DNA of 64,000 bases, from NCBI GenBank assembly GCA_052078155.1, contig JBQJBP010000004.1, positions 186,001 to 250,000 on the forward strand. Direction: 5' to 3'. The position numbers and the translations under genes were made by a program. Below, in pieces: positions 36,658-44,523 of this stretch. The notes beneath the pieces were generated by a model. The model had not been told where the DNA came from. It was given only the letters and a program-made list of their open reading frames with translations, and did no database searches. The stretch comes from CAXBMB01 sp052078155 (GTDB lineage Bacteria > Pseudomonadota > Alphaproteobacteria > Kiloniellales > DSM-21159). Within the stretch, counting starts at the first letter, position 1. Each line of letters starts with the position of its first letter.

Positions 36658-37827
36658 TCAAACGGTAATGTCCGTCCGTTTCCCCTCAGGGTTTTTACGG
36701 TCAGGGGCGCCGGGGTAAACCCCTGCCAATTTGTGCAGCAGCGCCAGCCAGTACTCCAGAGACCGCGCCTCCGAGTGGTTCTGCTCGTAGAGCTTGCGGC
36801 CTTCTGCCCCCATACGCTCGGCAAAGAGCGGATCCCGCAGGAGACGCTCGACCGCTTTGGTCATTTCTTCAGGCTCGCCCGGCGGGGTCAGGAGTCCGGT
36901 CACCGCCTGTTTGATCAGGGATCCAGGTCCCGGTGCACCCACCGCCACCACCGGCTTGCCCAGCGACCAGGCTTCAATCACCCCCAGGCCCAGCGCATCG
37001 GTTTCCCGGGCCAGGACAATGGCGTCAGCGGCTGCAAAGAGGCGCGTGTGATCTTCTTCTTCAATCAGACGCACCCGCTCCCCCAGTTCATCTTCGGACA
37101 GCAGTTTCAAAAGACTGCGCGAGGGCGTTCCGATCATCGGCACCCACAAGACAGCCTCGGGCAGGGCATCCAAAGCCTCAAAGATGAAATCCAACGCCTT
37201 GTCACGGGATTTGAGGGGCTGGCTGACAAGCAGAAAATCGCTGTCATCGGTATCGTAGAGCAGCCTTGGACTGGGCAGGGTGGCCTGGTTAAGCACAAAA
37301 ACCGGGGCCCGTTCGATCAGGGCCGGTGGCCAGCCCTCTTCGGTGGCAAAGGCCAGCAGATCCATGGTCAGCGCCACCATGCGGCCGCATTCCTGATAGA
37401 GCGTGAGATCCAGATAGTCCGTCAGCACCCCCACCACCGGCATGGGCAGGTCCTTGGGCAGCATCTTCAGGGACAGAGCATCCCAGGCCAGAATGACATC
37501 GGGCTGAAAGACGGCGATCTCGGCCCCCAGTTTCTTGGTCGAACTGAAATCCAGAAAACGCCAAAAGGGCAACTCACGCAACGGTGGGCTGGGCAGGCGC
37601 TGAAACTCTTCGCTGCCCGCCAGAGGATTTTCACCCTCTTCATCATCAAAGCCGTCCCAGGACTGCCCTTCCAGGATGTCAGACCAGCCGCCGCCCTGAC
37701 GGGTGACCAGTCGACAGGTGATCAGCTGCTCAAAGGCGGGCTGGGCAAAGGCCCGCATCAGGCGCTCAAAAAAATAGGCTTCGAGCGACTCATCAAACGC
37801 CTCAGTGCGAATCAGCATCAGGCGCAC
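36658..37827 (-). CDS. Glycosyltransferase family 4-like protein
   Basis: A 389-residue GT-B protein. The C-terminal donor-binding domain is clear: DFLLVSQPLKSRDKALDFIF, then LFAAADAIVLARETDALGLG and VIEAWSLGKPVVAVGAPGPG, with the EA(W)xxGKPVVA element typical of GT4. The N-terminal half (VIRLxLIRTEAFDESLEAY-like start MRLMLIRTEAFDESLEAYFF) is less conserved. It probably adds a sugar during LPS or exopolysaccharide assembly, in keeping with the divergent heptosyltransferase-like pair. Confidence 0.85.
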   Translation of the reverse strand: MRLMLIRTEAFDESLEAYFFERLMRAFAQPAFEQLITCRLVTRQGGGWSDILEGQSWDGFDDEEGENPLAGSEEFQRLPSPPLRELPFWRFLDFSSTKKLGAEIAVFQPDVILAWDALSLKMLPKDLPMPVVGVLTDYLDLTLYQECGRMVALTMDLLAFATEEGWPPALIERAPVFVLNQATLPSPRLLYDTDDSDFLLVSQPLKSRDKALDFIFEALDALPEAVLWVPMIGTPSRSLLKLLSEDELGERVRLIEEEDHTRLFAAADAIVLARETDALGLGVIEAWSLGKPVVAVGAPGPGSLIKQAVTGLLTPPGEPEEMTKAVERLLRDPLFAERMGAEGRKLYEQNHSEARSLEYWLALLHKLAGVYPGAPDRKNPEGKRTDITV

Positions 37828-38336
37828 GGCTTTTTCCTCCCCATCATTGCACTTCCCCGTAGGGTCGATCGGCCATTGCCGTCCTCTCCCTTACACCTGA
37901 ACAGAGCAAACAGCCCGGCGCCTGTGCGCAGGTCCGTCTGAACAAGGGTGAGGAATAGAGGCATGACAGGCAAAGGTTGCTGGGAAAGGGAAAAAGCCAT
38001 TGGGTTTCGAAAAGGCCACCCATCCTGCCAAAGGCTTGTGAAAAAGCAAGAAAATCAATAACAAAGATATCTAAAATCCACTCTTTTTCCGAAGCCTGCC
38101 TTTGCAACTGCACCCGCTAGTCCCTAAGCTCTCGCCGCATCGCTGAGACCGTCCATCAGTCCAGTGCAGCCTGCACATGACGGTGCTGACCAGGCGGCCC
38201 GGTTGATGGAAACCGAGTGACCGAAAATCGGCAAAGGACCAGTTGGCAGGACCTCAACTGGTAAAGCAAAACCGGGTCAGGACCCATCGGATGGCAAAGA
38301 GCGCAACAAACAACATCGGCTTAAAGGGCAAAACCG
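37828..38336. other. Intergenic region between divergent glycosyltransferase genes
   Basis: These 509 bp contain promoters for both directions and a short hairpin (ACCAGTTG/CAACTGGT) near 38240-38264. A minus-strand frame of 89 codons within it lacks protein character. No gene is supported. Confidence 0.45.
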
Positions 38337-39272
38337 GTGACTGACGAGAACATTCTGATCATCAAACTGGGGGCTCTGGGGGACTTCACCCTGTCCCTGG
38401 GCGCCTGCAAAGCCATCCGCCTGCACCACCCGTCTGCCCGGATCACCCTGCTGACCACTGCCCCTTATGAGAAGATGGCCGCTGCCTCAGGTCTGTTTGA
38501 CCAGATCTGGCTGGATGAGCGTCCACCGCTCTGGCATCCGGTGAAAATATGGAAGCTACGCCAGCGCCTCAAAGCAGGGCGCTTTGCCCGTATCTACGAT
38601 CTGCAGCGCAATGACCGAACCAACGGCTACTTTCAGATCCTCCGCCCCTGCCCGCCAGCCTGGGTCGGCAAAGCCCTGGGGGCGTCCCATCGGTATCAGG
38701 ATCCCGATGAAAACCGCCACATCAGCCTGCGTGAGGCCGAGCAGCTGGCCCTGGCTGGCATCACAGAGGTGCCCCTGCCCGATCTGTCTTTTGTCACGGC
38801 GGATCTGACGCCTCTGGATTTGCCGGAGGCTTATGCTCTGCTGGTCCCCGGCGGGGCGCCCCACCGACCCGGCAAACGCTGGCCGGCTGCAAGCTACGCA
38901 GCACTGGCAAAGCGCCTGGCCACAGCCGGTCTGACGCCACTGGTTCTGGGCACACCGGCAGAAGAAGACGAAATCCTGCAGATCACCCGAGGCTGCCCCC
39001 AGGCCCGCTCCCTGCTGGGCAAAACCGCCCTGATGGACATCCCGGCCCTGGCCCAGGGTGCCAGACTGGCCGTGGGCAATGACACCGGCCCCATGCATCT
39101 GATCGCGGCGGCAGGCTGTCCCGTTGTGTCGCTTTTTTCTGCAGAGTCAAAACCGGAAAAAACCGCCCCACGCGGACCTTCCGTCACCACCCTCCAGCGC
39201 CAGGAACTCTCGCAGTTGTCTTTGGATGATGTCTGGCACGCCGTTCAGCCCTTGCTGGCGGACAAAAGCTGA
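38337..39272 (+). CDS. Glycosyltransferase family 9 (heptosyltransferase-like)
   Basis: A GTG at 38337 starts a 311-residue protein (MTDENILIIKLGALGDFTLS). GT9 features are the N-terminal KLGALGDF loop, the middle LVPGGAPHRPGKRWPAASYA with the donor-phosphate-binding Lys-Trp-Pro, and NDTGPMHLIAAAGCPVVSLF near the C-terminus. GT9 enzymes add heptose or related sugars to the LPS inner core at the inner membrane. It is followed 127 bp later by a second GT9 gene. Confidence 0.92.
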   Translation: MTDENILIIKLGALGDFTLSLGACKAIRLHHPSARITLLTTAPYEKMAAASGLFDQIWLDERPPLWHPVKIWKLRQRLKAGRFARIYDLQRNDRTNGYFQILRPCPPAWVGKALGASHRYQDPDENRHISLREAEQLALAGITEVPLPDLSFVTADLTPLDLPEAYALLVPGGAPHRPGKRWPAASYAALAKRLATAGLTPLVLGTPAEEDEILQITRGCPQARSLLGKTALMDIPALAQGARLAVGNDTGPMHLIAAAGCPVVSLFSAESKPEKTAPRGPSVTTLQRQELSQLSLDDVWHAVQPLLADKS

Positions 39273-39399
39273 TCACCAGTCCTCTGCGGCAAAGGGACAA
39301 AAGCAACGCCAAACCGTTGCGCTTTTAACGCCGCTATGTTCTTTCAGCCTGTGCTTTCAGCCGTCTTCCCTATTCCCTGTTAAATGAGATCTGCTGGCC

Positions 39400-40380
39400 A
39401 TGCGTCTGCTCTTTGTAACCTCCAACCGCATTGGTGATGCGGTGCTGTCCACCGGCCTGCTGGCGGCTCTGCTGGCCCGCTATCCGGGTGCGGAGGTTAC
39501 CGTTGCCTGCGGACCGGTCTCTGCCCCCCTGTTTGGGGCGGTCCCGGGGTTAAAGCGCCTGTTGCTGATGCCAAAGCAAAAGTACGCAGGTCACTGGTTC
39601 AAGCTCTGGAAGCAAACCGTCGGCCAGCGCTGGGACCTGGTGGTCGACCTCAGGTCCTCCAAACTCAGCTGGTTTCTGGCGGCCCGTCAGCGCCTGATGT
39701 CCGGCAGCAAAGACAACAGCCTGCACCGGGTGGTGGAACTGGCCCAGCTGCTGAGCCGCACCGACATTCCCGGCGATCCGCCCCCCGCCCCGACCTGCTG
39801 GCTGGCAACAGCCCACCAGAAACTGGCCCACAGCCTGATGGACCCGGAACTGGGGCCGCCGATCATCGGATTTGGGCCAACGGCCAACTGGGGCGGCAAG
39901 GTCTGGCCAGCGGATCGCTTTGCCCAGCTGGCCCAGCGGCTGACCGCTGACACCGGGCCCTTTCCCGGTGCCCGGGTTGCCATTTTCGGCGCCAAAGGGG
40001 AACGCCTGCAGGCTAGTCCTCTGCTGGCGGCCCTGCCCAAAGACCGCACCATTGACCTGTTGGGAAAGGTGGACCTGCCCGTGGCCTCTGCCTCTTTGCA
40101 GCTCTGCCAAATCTACATCGGCAATGACAGCGGTCTGATGCACATGGCGGCGGCGGCAGGCACCCCAACTCTGGGGCTCTTCGGGCCCAGCCCCGATGCC
40201 CGCTATCGTCCCTGGGGCAAACACTGCGCCTTTGTCCGGACAACAGAATCCTATGAGGAACTGGTCAACAGCCCCAGCTTCGACCATCGAAGTCAGGAAA
40301 GCTGCATGACCTCACTCAGCGTTGATAGGGTGGAACAGGCCGTCCGCGACCTCTGGGCCCTCTGCACGAGCTCAAACTGA
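39400..40380 (+). CDS. Glycosyltransferase family 9 (heptosyltransferase-like)
   Basis: A 326-residue protein starting MRLLFVTSNRIGDAVLSTGL, the classical WaaF/WaaC-like start (RIGDAVLS). It has the GPTANWGGKVWPADRFAQLA donor site and GNDSGLMHMAAAAGTPTLGL with the ND(S/T)G-MH motif. With the preceding GT9 and the divergent GT4 it makes up an LPS core region. Acceptor and donor cannot be told from sequence. Confidence 0.93.
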   Translation: MRLLFVTSNRIGDAVLSTGLLAALLARYPGAEVTVACGPVSAPLFGAVPGLKRLLLMPKQKYAGHWFKLWKQTVGQRWDLVVDLRSSKLSWFLAARQRLMSGSKDNSLHRVVELAQLLSRTDIPGDPPPAPTCWLATAHQKLAHSLMDPELGPPIIGFGPTANWGGKVWPADRFAQLAQRLTADTGPFPGARVAIFGAKGERLQASPLLAALPKDRTIDLLGKVDLPVASASLQLCQIYIGNDSGLMHMAAAAGTPTLGLFGPSPDARYRPWGKHCAFVRTTESYEELVNSPSFDHRSQESCMTSLSVDRVEQAVRDLWALCTSSN

Positions 40381-40483
40381 CCGGCCTGCACAGACCGGGG
40401 GGCATTCCCCGCCTTTCAGACAGAGGTCCGGCGCAACCGAGCTCCGGCAATATGCCGAGTGCGGAACCAAGCTTTCAGTTGGA

Positions 40484-40822
40484 TCACAGAGGAAAGGGAA
40501 GCGCCAGCCCCAGGGCCCCTTCAAGGATCTCCAGCCCGACCTTCAGCGCCGCATTGACCGCCTGCTGAATGGCAGCCTCAGCAATGTTGGTGGCCACAGC
40601 CAGCGCCCCCACAGTCAGGTTGACCTGCATGGACAGCAGAACCTTGCCGGTATCGGCATCAAAATCCCCTGCGGCCACGCTTTTGGCGATGTCCAGCATC
40701 CGCTTGGCCAGCGTCTCAATTTCCTGTTCCAGAAAGGTCAGGGCTGCGCCGCCCCCTTCGGCCAGATGCGGCAAAGCCGCTGTCAGCATGGGGCCAGCTA
40801 GTTTATCCAGTGTCAAAGCCAT
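40484..40822 (-). CDS. Small hypothetical amphipathic helical protein
   Basis: The start at 40822 (MALTLDKLAGPMLTAALPHL) gives 112 residues; the 18-codon upstream extension is not needed. The sequence is almost all helix-forming (EQEIETLAKRMLDIAKSVAA; AVATNIAEAAIQQAVNAALK), with a hydrophobic Ala/Leu face and no signal peptide. I do not recognise the family. It is on the same strand as the lipoprotein gene upstream, 202 bp away, and the two could be co-expressed. Confidence 0.65.
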   Translation of the reverse strand: MALTLDKLAGPMLTAALPHLAEGGGAALTFLEQEIETLAKRMLDIAKSVAAGDFDADTGKVLLSMQVNLTVGALAVATNIAEAAIQQAVNAALKVGLEILEGALGLALPFPL

Positions 40823-41024
40823 AAGAGTTTCTTTCGCGAGTTGCCAGAAAAGAGACCGCCAGCTCCCGCAAACCAACCGGTCAGGCAGCCGGAGGCTGAA
40901 AAGCTCAGGTAGCCGGACTGTGTTTGAGGATGAGCCTGCGCAAGGTCTGGGTCCGAGCGTGGGTCCGGGACTGGGTTCAGGACTGGTGCCGGGTGTAGGG
41001 CTGGTATTGGCTTAAGGGCCCGGA

Positions 41025-41672
41025 TCAGGAGGTAGAGTCCGAAAGGGCCCGTTTGGTCTGTTCGTTGCGCAGGGCCATCTCCACGCCCTGAGAAATGGTG
41101 GGCTGCAGGATCTCCAGCACGGCAGGCACCAGCACATCGTTTTTCTGATGCAGCCCCTGCATCAGGGTTTGGTTGACTGACAACACCGTCAGGATCTGCA
41201 CCGTGCAGTTTCCGCCTTCTTTGACAATTTTGCGGGCCTGGGCCATAGCCGCCGAGACACCAGGAATTTTCGCCGCCAGCGCCTCCAGGCTCTCCACCTT
41301 GCTCAGCAAGCCTGCCAGCTGGGTGCCTTTGCAGGCCCCGTCGGGATCCGCGATCCGGCTTTGCAGCAACAGCGCCTGCAGGCGGGCGGACTGCGCCAGA
41401 TAGCCGTCCTGGCTGGCGGCATAGCGGGCAGAGGCCGGGGCGTTCTGAACCACGGGGGCTGGCACCCCGGCCACGGCAGCAGACAAGCGCCCGAACTGCA
41501 ATTCGCTTTGCTGATAATAGTCCAGCAGCCCCTGCTCTATGGCCGGGTTATAGGGCTCCACCAGGCGCAGGGGACTGCAGGCCGCCAGCAGCAGCAGCAG
41601 ACCAAATAGCAACCAGGCCACCCCGGTCTTTCCTTTGCCTGAACAGCTGACCCTTCCCGCACTCTCTGACAT
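41025..41672 (-). CDS. Putative lipoprotein, 215 residues
   Basis: The N-terminus has a basic region, a hydrophobic core and a lipobox (WLLFGLLLLLAACSPLRLVE) with the acylated Cys at about residue 32. The mature part is alpha-helical and Ala/Gln-rich, with two further cysteines (DGACKGTQL; GGNCTVQIL). No family is recognised. The start is at 41672 (MSESAGRVSCSGKGK), though a closer start is possible. It may be a periplasmic envelope protein paired with the 40484 product. Confidence 0.75.
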   Translation of the reverse strand: MSESAGRVSCSGKGKTGVAWLLFGLLLLLAACSPLRLVEPYNPAIEQGLLDYYQQSELQFGRLSAAVAGVPAPVVQNAPASARYAASQDGYLAQSARLQALLLQSRIADPDGACKGTQLAGLLSKVESLEALAAKIPGVSAAMAQARKIVKEGGNCTVQILTVLSVNQTLMQGLHQKNDVLVPAVLEILQPTISQGVEMALRNEQTKRALSDSTS

Positions 41673-41880
41673 TCTGGTCTGCCTTCCTGTCCGTCCTGTT
41701 CTGATGCAGGCACGGCAACGGCCTGCAAAACCGATGGCCTTATGACGTCAGAGGCATCAGGACTGTGACGCAGAACCACTTGTTCTGCCCTGCCACATCG
41801 CTTAGGTGAAAGAGGCTCAGGCCAGCAGCCAGATCTCCCCCGCAAGCTTCTGGCCGCCCCAAATGACAGGACCCCTATTC

Positions 41881-42876
41881 ATGACCAATACAGCCGCTTC
41901 TTTCATGACCTCAGCTCCCCATCGGGGACTGCTGCGTCTGTCCGGTGATGACTGCCTGGAGTTTCTGCAGGGGCTGCTCAGCAATGACCTGACGAAAGTC
42001 ACCCCAACCCGCGGAATCTGGGCAGCACTGCTGACCCCCCAGGGTAAATTCCTGCACGACCTCTTCATCCTGCAGGATGGCCAGGGCCGCTTGCTGCTGG
42101 AGGCTGAAAAGGACCGTCTGCCGGATCTGCTGAAGCGCCTGAAACTTTACCGCCTGCGCTCCAAAGTCGACATTACCGAACTGCCGGACTGGTCCGTTGC
42201 CCTGCTCTGGGGCCCGGCAGTGCCCGGTCTGGTGCGGGAGGACAACGCGCTGGCAGAGGACAGCAAAGGGGTCAGCCGCAGCCTCGCCCTCCCTGCCCTC
42301 TCCACCGATAGTCCTGACCCCGAAGCTTCTAATCCGGCTGGATCTGAAGAGGGGCGCCTGCTGGGTGATCCCCGCCTGGCAAGCGCCGGTGCGCGGCTAT
42401 ACCTGCCTCATGGTTCGGACCTCTCCGCCCTGACCTCAGCGGGTTTCGCGCACAGCGAGTTTGCCGCCTGGGATCAACACCGCCTGCGCCTGGGCCTGCC
42501 CGATGGTTCGCGCGATCTGCAGGTGGACAAGGCCCTGCTACTGGAAAGCGGCTTTGATGAACTGGAAGGCGTGGACTGGAAAAAAGGCTGCTATGTGGGC
42601 CAGGAACTGACCGCCCGCACCCGCTATCGCGGTCTGGTGAAAAAGCGCCTGTTGCCCGTGACACTGAATGGCCCCGCCCCCGACAGCGGCAGCCAGATCC
42701 TGCTGGATGGCAAGGACGCCGGAACTTTCTTCAGCCACAGCGGCACAGATGGCCTGGCCCTGCTGCGCCTCAAAGCCCTGGAGCAGGCCCAGCCGGGTCA
42801 GCTCACCTGCGGCGACACCAAACTCACCGCTCAAATCCCCGACTGGACAATCCTGCCCCAACCTCCCGTGACGTGA
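41881..42876 (+). CDS. ygfZ: Folate-binding protein YgfZ/GcvT-like, Fe-S cluster maintenance
   Basis: The start at 41881 gives 331 residues (MTNTAASFMTSAPHRGLLRL). Family features are SGDDCLEFLQGLLSNDL near the N-terminus and the signature KGCYVGQELTARTRYRG with the conserved Cys. YgfZ proteins bind tetrahydrofolate and help assemble or repair Fe-S clusters in radical-SAM enzymes such as MiaB. A variable insert lies at about residues 130-160 (DPEASNPAGSEEG). The stop codon at 42874-42876 falls inside the degenerate terminal repeat of the CRISPR array. Confidence 0.92.
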   Translation: MTNTAASFMTSAPHRGLLRLSGDDCLEFLQGLLSNDLTKVTPTRGIWAALLTPQGKFLHDLFILQDGQGRLLLEAEKDRLPDLLKRLKLYRLRSKVDITELPDWSVALLWGPAVPGLVREDNALAEDSKGVSRSLALPALSTDSPDPEASNPAGSEEGRLLGDPRLASAGARLYLPHGSDLSALTSAGFAHSEFAAWDQHRLRLGLPDGSRDLQVDKALLLESGFDELEGVDWKKGCYVGQELTARTRYRGLVKKRLLPVTLNGPAPDSGSQILLDGKDAGTFFSHSGTDGLALLRLKALEQAQPGQLTCGDTKLTAQIPDWTILPQPPVT

Positions 42877-43962
42877 AGATGGGCGCTCTCTTTCCTATCG
42901 GCTAGAATATCAGGCAGCATTACCTTCCAGGCTGGTGGGTTGCGGCTGGCGCTCAGTTTCCTATCGGCTAGAATGTTACCAATAGCCGCTTCTGAACCAA
43001 AGCGGTTGCGGCTGGCGCTCAGTTTCCTATCGGCTAGAATCGAAGAGTTCGCCTGAGTCCATCAATGGCGTTGCGGCTGGCGCTCAGTTTCCTATCGGCT
43101 AGAATACCTATCATCTGGACGTTGAGACGGTTCGGGTTGCGGCTGGCGCTCAGTTTCCTATCGGCTAGAATCACCTTTGGCGACGGCGTCAATGGACAGA
43201 CGTTGCGGCTGGCACTCAGTTTCCTATCGGCTAGAATCGGGTGACCCGGCTTTTCTTAACGCCTACAGTTGCGGCTGGCGCTCAGTTTCCTATCGGCTAG
43301 AATTGCGGGCACTGGGACTACGAGGGGTTGCTGGTTGCGGCTGGCGCTCAGATTCCTATCGGCTAGAATAACTGGGCAAGGGTCTGGACGGCCTGGCCCG
43401 TTGCGGCTGGCGCTCAGATTCCTATCGGCTAGAATCGGCATCACGGTCGCGGGCCAAGGTGTAGAGTTGCGGCTGGCGCTCAGATTCCTATCGGCTAGAA
43501 TTCCTGCCCTGTCTGTGCCGGTGGCTGACTAGTTGCGGCTGGCGCTCAGATTCCTATCGGCTAGAATCGCCGCCCACACCTGGCCCTCTGTCAGGTTGTT
43601 GCGGCTGGCGCTCAGATTCCTATCGGCTAGAATATGTCCCTGACGCGTCACCATAAGCTTGGGGTTGCGGCTGGCGCTCAGATTCCTATCGGCTAGAATA
43701 CGGACTTTGCAACCACCATCAGCACGACTGTTGCGGCTGGCGCTCAGATTCCTATCGGCTAGAATGACTACTTCCGCGCCTCGCATTGCGTTTTCGTTGC
43801 GGCTGGCGCTCAGATTCCTATCGGCTAGAATCGGGCAGACAATTCGTGAAGGCATCGGTTAGTTGCGGCTGGCGCTCAGATTCCTATCGGCTAGAATCAG
43901 ATCGATCAGGTGGCCGGTGACATCACGTTGCGGCTGGCGCTCAGATTCCTATCGGCTAGAAT
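42873..43962 (+). CRISPR. Type II-C CRISPR array 1: 17 repeats, 16 spacers
   Basis: The 36-bp repeat begins GTTGCGGCTGGCGCTCAG and continues TTTCCTATCGGCTAGAAT; spacers are 30 bp (two are 29). Repeats start at 42873, 42939, 43005, 43070, 43136, 43202, 43268, 43334 and then every 66 bp to 43862, with the last at 43927. The first is degenerate (8 mismatches, all in its first 18 bases). Repeats 2-7 have CAGTTTCC and repeats 8-17 have CAGATTCC; the repeat at 43202 also has GGCACTCAG. The repeat ends resemble those of Neisseria II-C repeats (GTTG...CTACAAT), and the final TAGAAT with preceding GGC looks like a -10 element, so each crRNA may start in its own spacer. The leader end is inferred at 43963. 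Confidence 0.98.
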
Positions 43963-43966
43963 AGGA

Positions 43967-44037
43967 CCCGAGGTAGCTTATTGAAATATAATAGCTATCT
44001 CGGGTTTCGTTCTCCAAACATTCTGGGGGAACGAAAC
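43967..44037. other. Two adjacent long stem-loops at the inner end of array 1
   Basis: The first (43967-44004) pairs CCCGAGGTAGCT with AGCTATCTCGGG, further extended by ATT/AAT. The second (44004-44037) pairs GTTTCGTTC with GAACGAAAC around a 16-nt loop. They immediately follow the last repeat. They could terminate array transcripts, form part of a leader used in adaptation, or be a small RNA. Confidence 0.55.
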
Positions 44038-44149
44038 AAGAAACATTTGCATTCACCTCATGTTTTTTCTCGTTGTTCACCCTTTGTCCTCCTGTTAGAG
44101 GCGCAACAGCTTCCCTCTTACACAAGACTGTCCCGCCACCAGAAAAAAA

Positions 44150-44253
44150 CAAAAATGGGGCAGGCCGGAACCTACCCCATCCGGTGCGTAAGACGCTTGT
44201 TAACGGGCGGCTTCAGAACCGGCCGCAACAACTAAACTCTAAACTCCAGAATT
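44150..44253 (-). ncRNA. Candidate natural single-guide RNA (tracrRNA paralog with built-in repeat half)
   Basis: Read on the minus strand, 44229-44219 is GTTGCGGCCGG, the first 11 nt of the CRISPR repeat with one change. An 8-nt loop (TTCTGAAG) follows, then CCGCCCGTTAAC (44210-44199), matching the 3' anti-repeat of the tracrRNA at 44524. The two halves pair as crRNA and tracrRNA do: G-C, U-A, U-A, G-U, one bulged U, C-G, G-C, G-C, a C-C mismatch, then C-G, G-C, G-C. The nexus GCGTCTTACGC and a 10-bp terminator stem (ATGGGGTAGG/CCTGCCCCAT plus T-run ending near 44150) follow as in the true tracrRNA. The 20 nt 5' of the handle (44249-44230) would act as guide. The transcription start is unknown, so the 5' end given is approximate. 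It could instead be a decayed tracrRNA duplicate. Confidence 0.75.
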
Positions 44254-44476
44254 CAAAGAAGGGCTGAATACTGGACCTAGATTAGTAAGGTATACGAAGC
44301 CGCACATACCACAGTACCCCTTTTTTATCTGATTGAACACCAAGCTGAATTTCCGAATTTGGTGGGAAAAACCTCAATCGCAACCAACGCGAAATGCTCA
44401 TTGTATTTTGGTCCATAGCTGCTTACTCGCCTCTTATAGGGCACATCCCTAGGACGGCAACTTTATGGTAAGCCTA

Positions 44477-44506
44477 TTGACTCATATTATCAAATAGAGT
44501 TTAGTT
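44477..44506 (+). promoter_or_regulatory. Candidate promoter overlapped by the guide-RNA seed target
   Basis: TTGACT (44477-44482) and TTTAGT (44500-44505) are 17 bp apart; a TATTAT at 44485-44490 is an alternative -10. Both point toward cas9. TAGAGTTTAGTT at 44495-44506 is identical to the last 12 nt before the handle of the candidate single-guide RNA and is followed by AAGAAATT in the place where a II-C PAM would be. A transcript from here would run antisense through the tracrRNA gene into cas9. Confidence 0.5.
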
Positions 44507-44523
44507 AAGAAATTAAAGACACA

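Noticed and set aside
37844..38113. 89-codon minus-strand frame between divergent glycosyltransferases
   Set aside because: It occupies the expected promoter region and has no protein-like pattern.
43177..43862. Several open frames of 60-110 codons within CRISPR array 1 (and similar ones at 48036-48448)
   Set aside because: They translate the repeat over and over (LALRFLSARI, ILADRNLSASRN) and exist because the 66-bp period is a multiple of three.
44150..44229. Reading the second tracrRNA-like sequence as only a decayed tracrRNA duplicate
   Set aside because: The 5' half is not a decayed anti-repeat but the sense sequence of the repeat itself, the nexus and terminator are intact, and pairing is kept by a compensatory change. 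The possibility remains open until transcription is shown.
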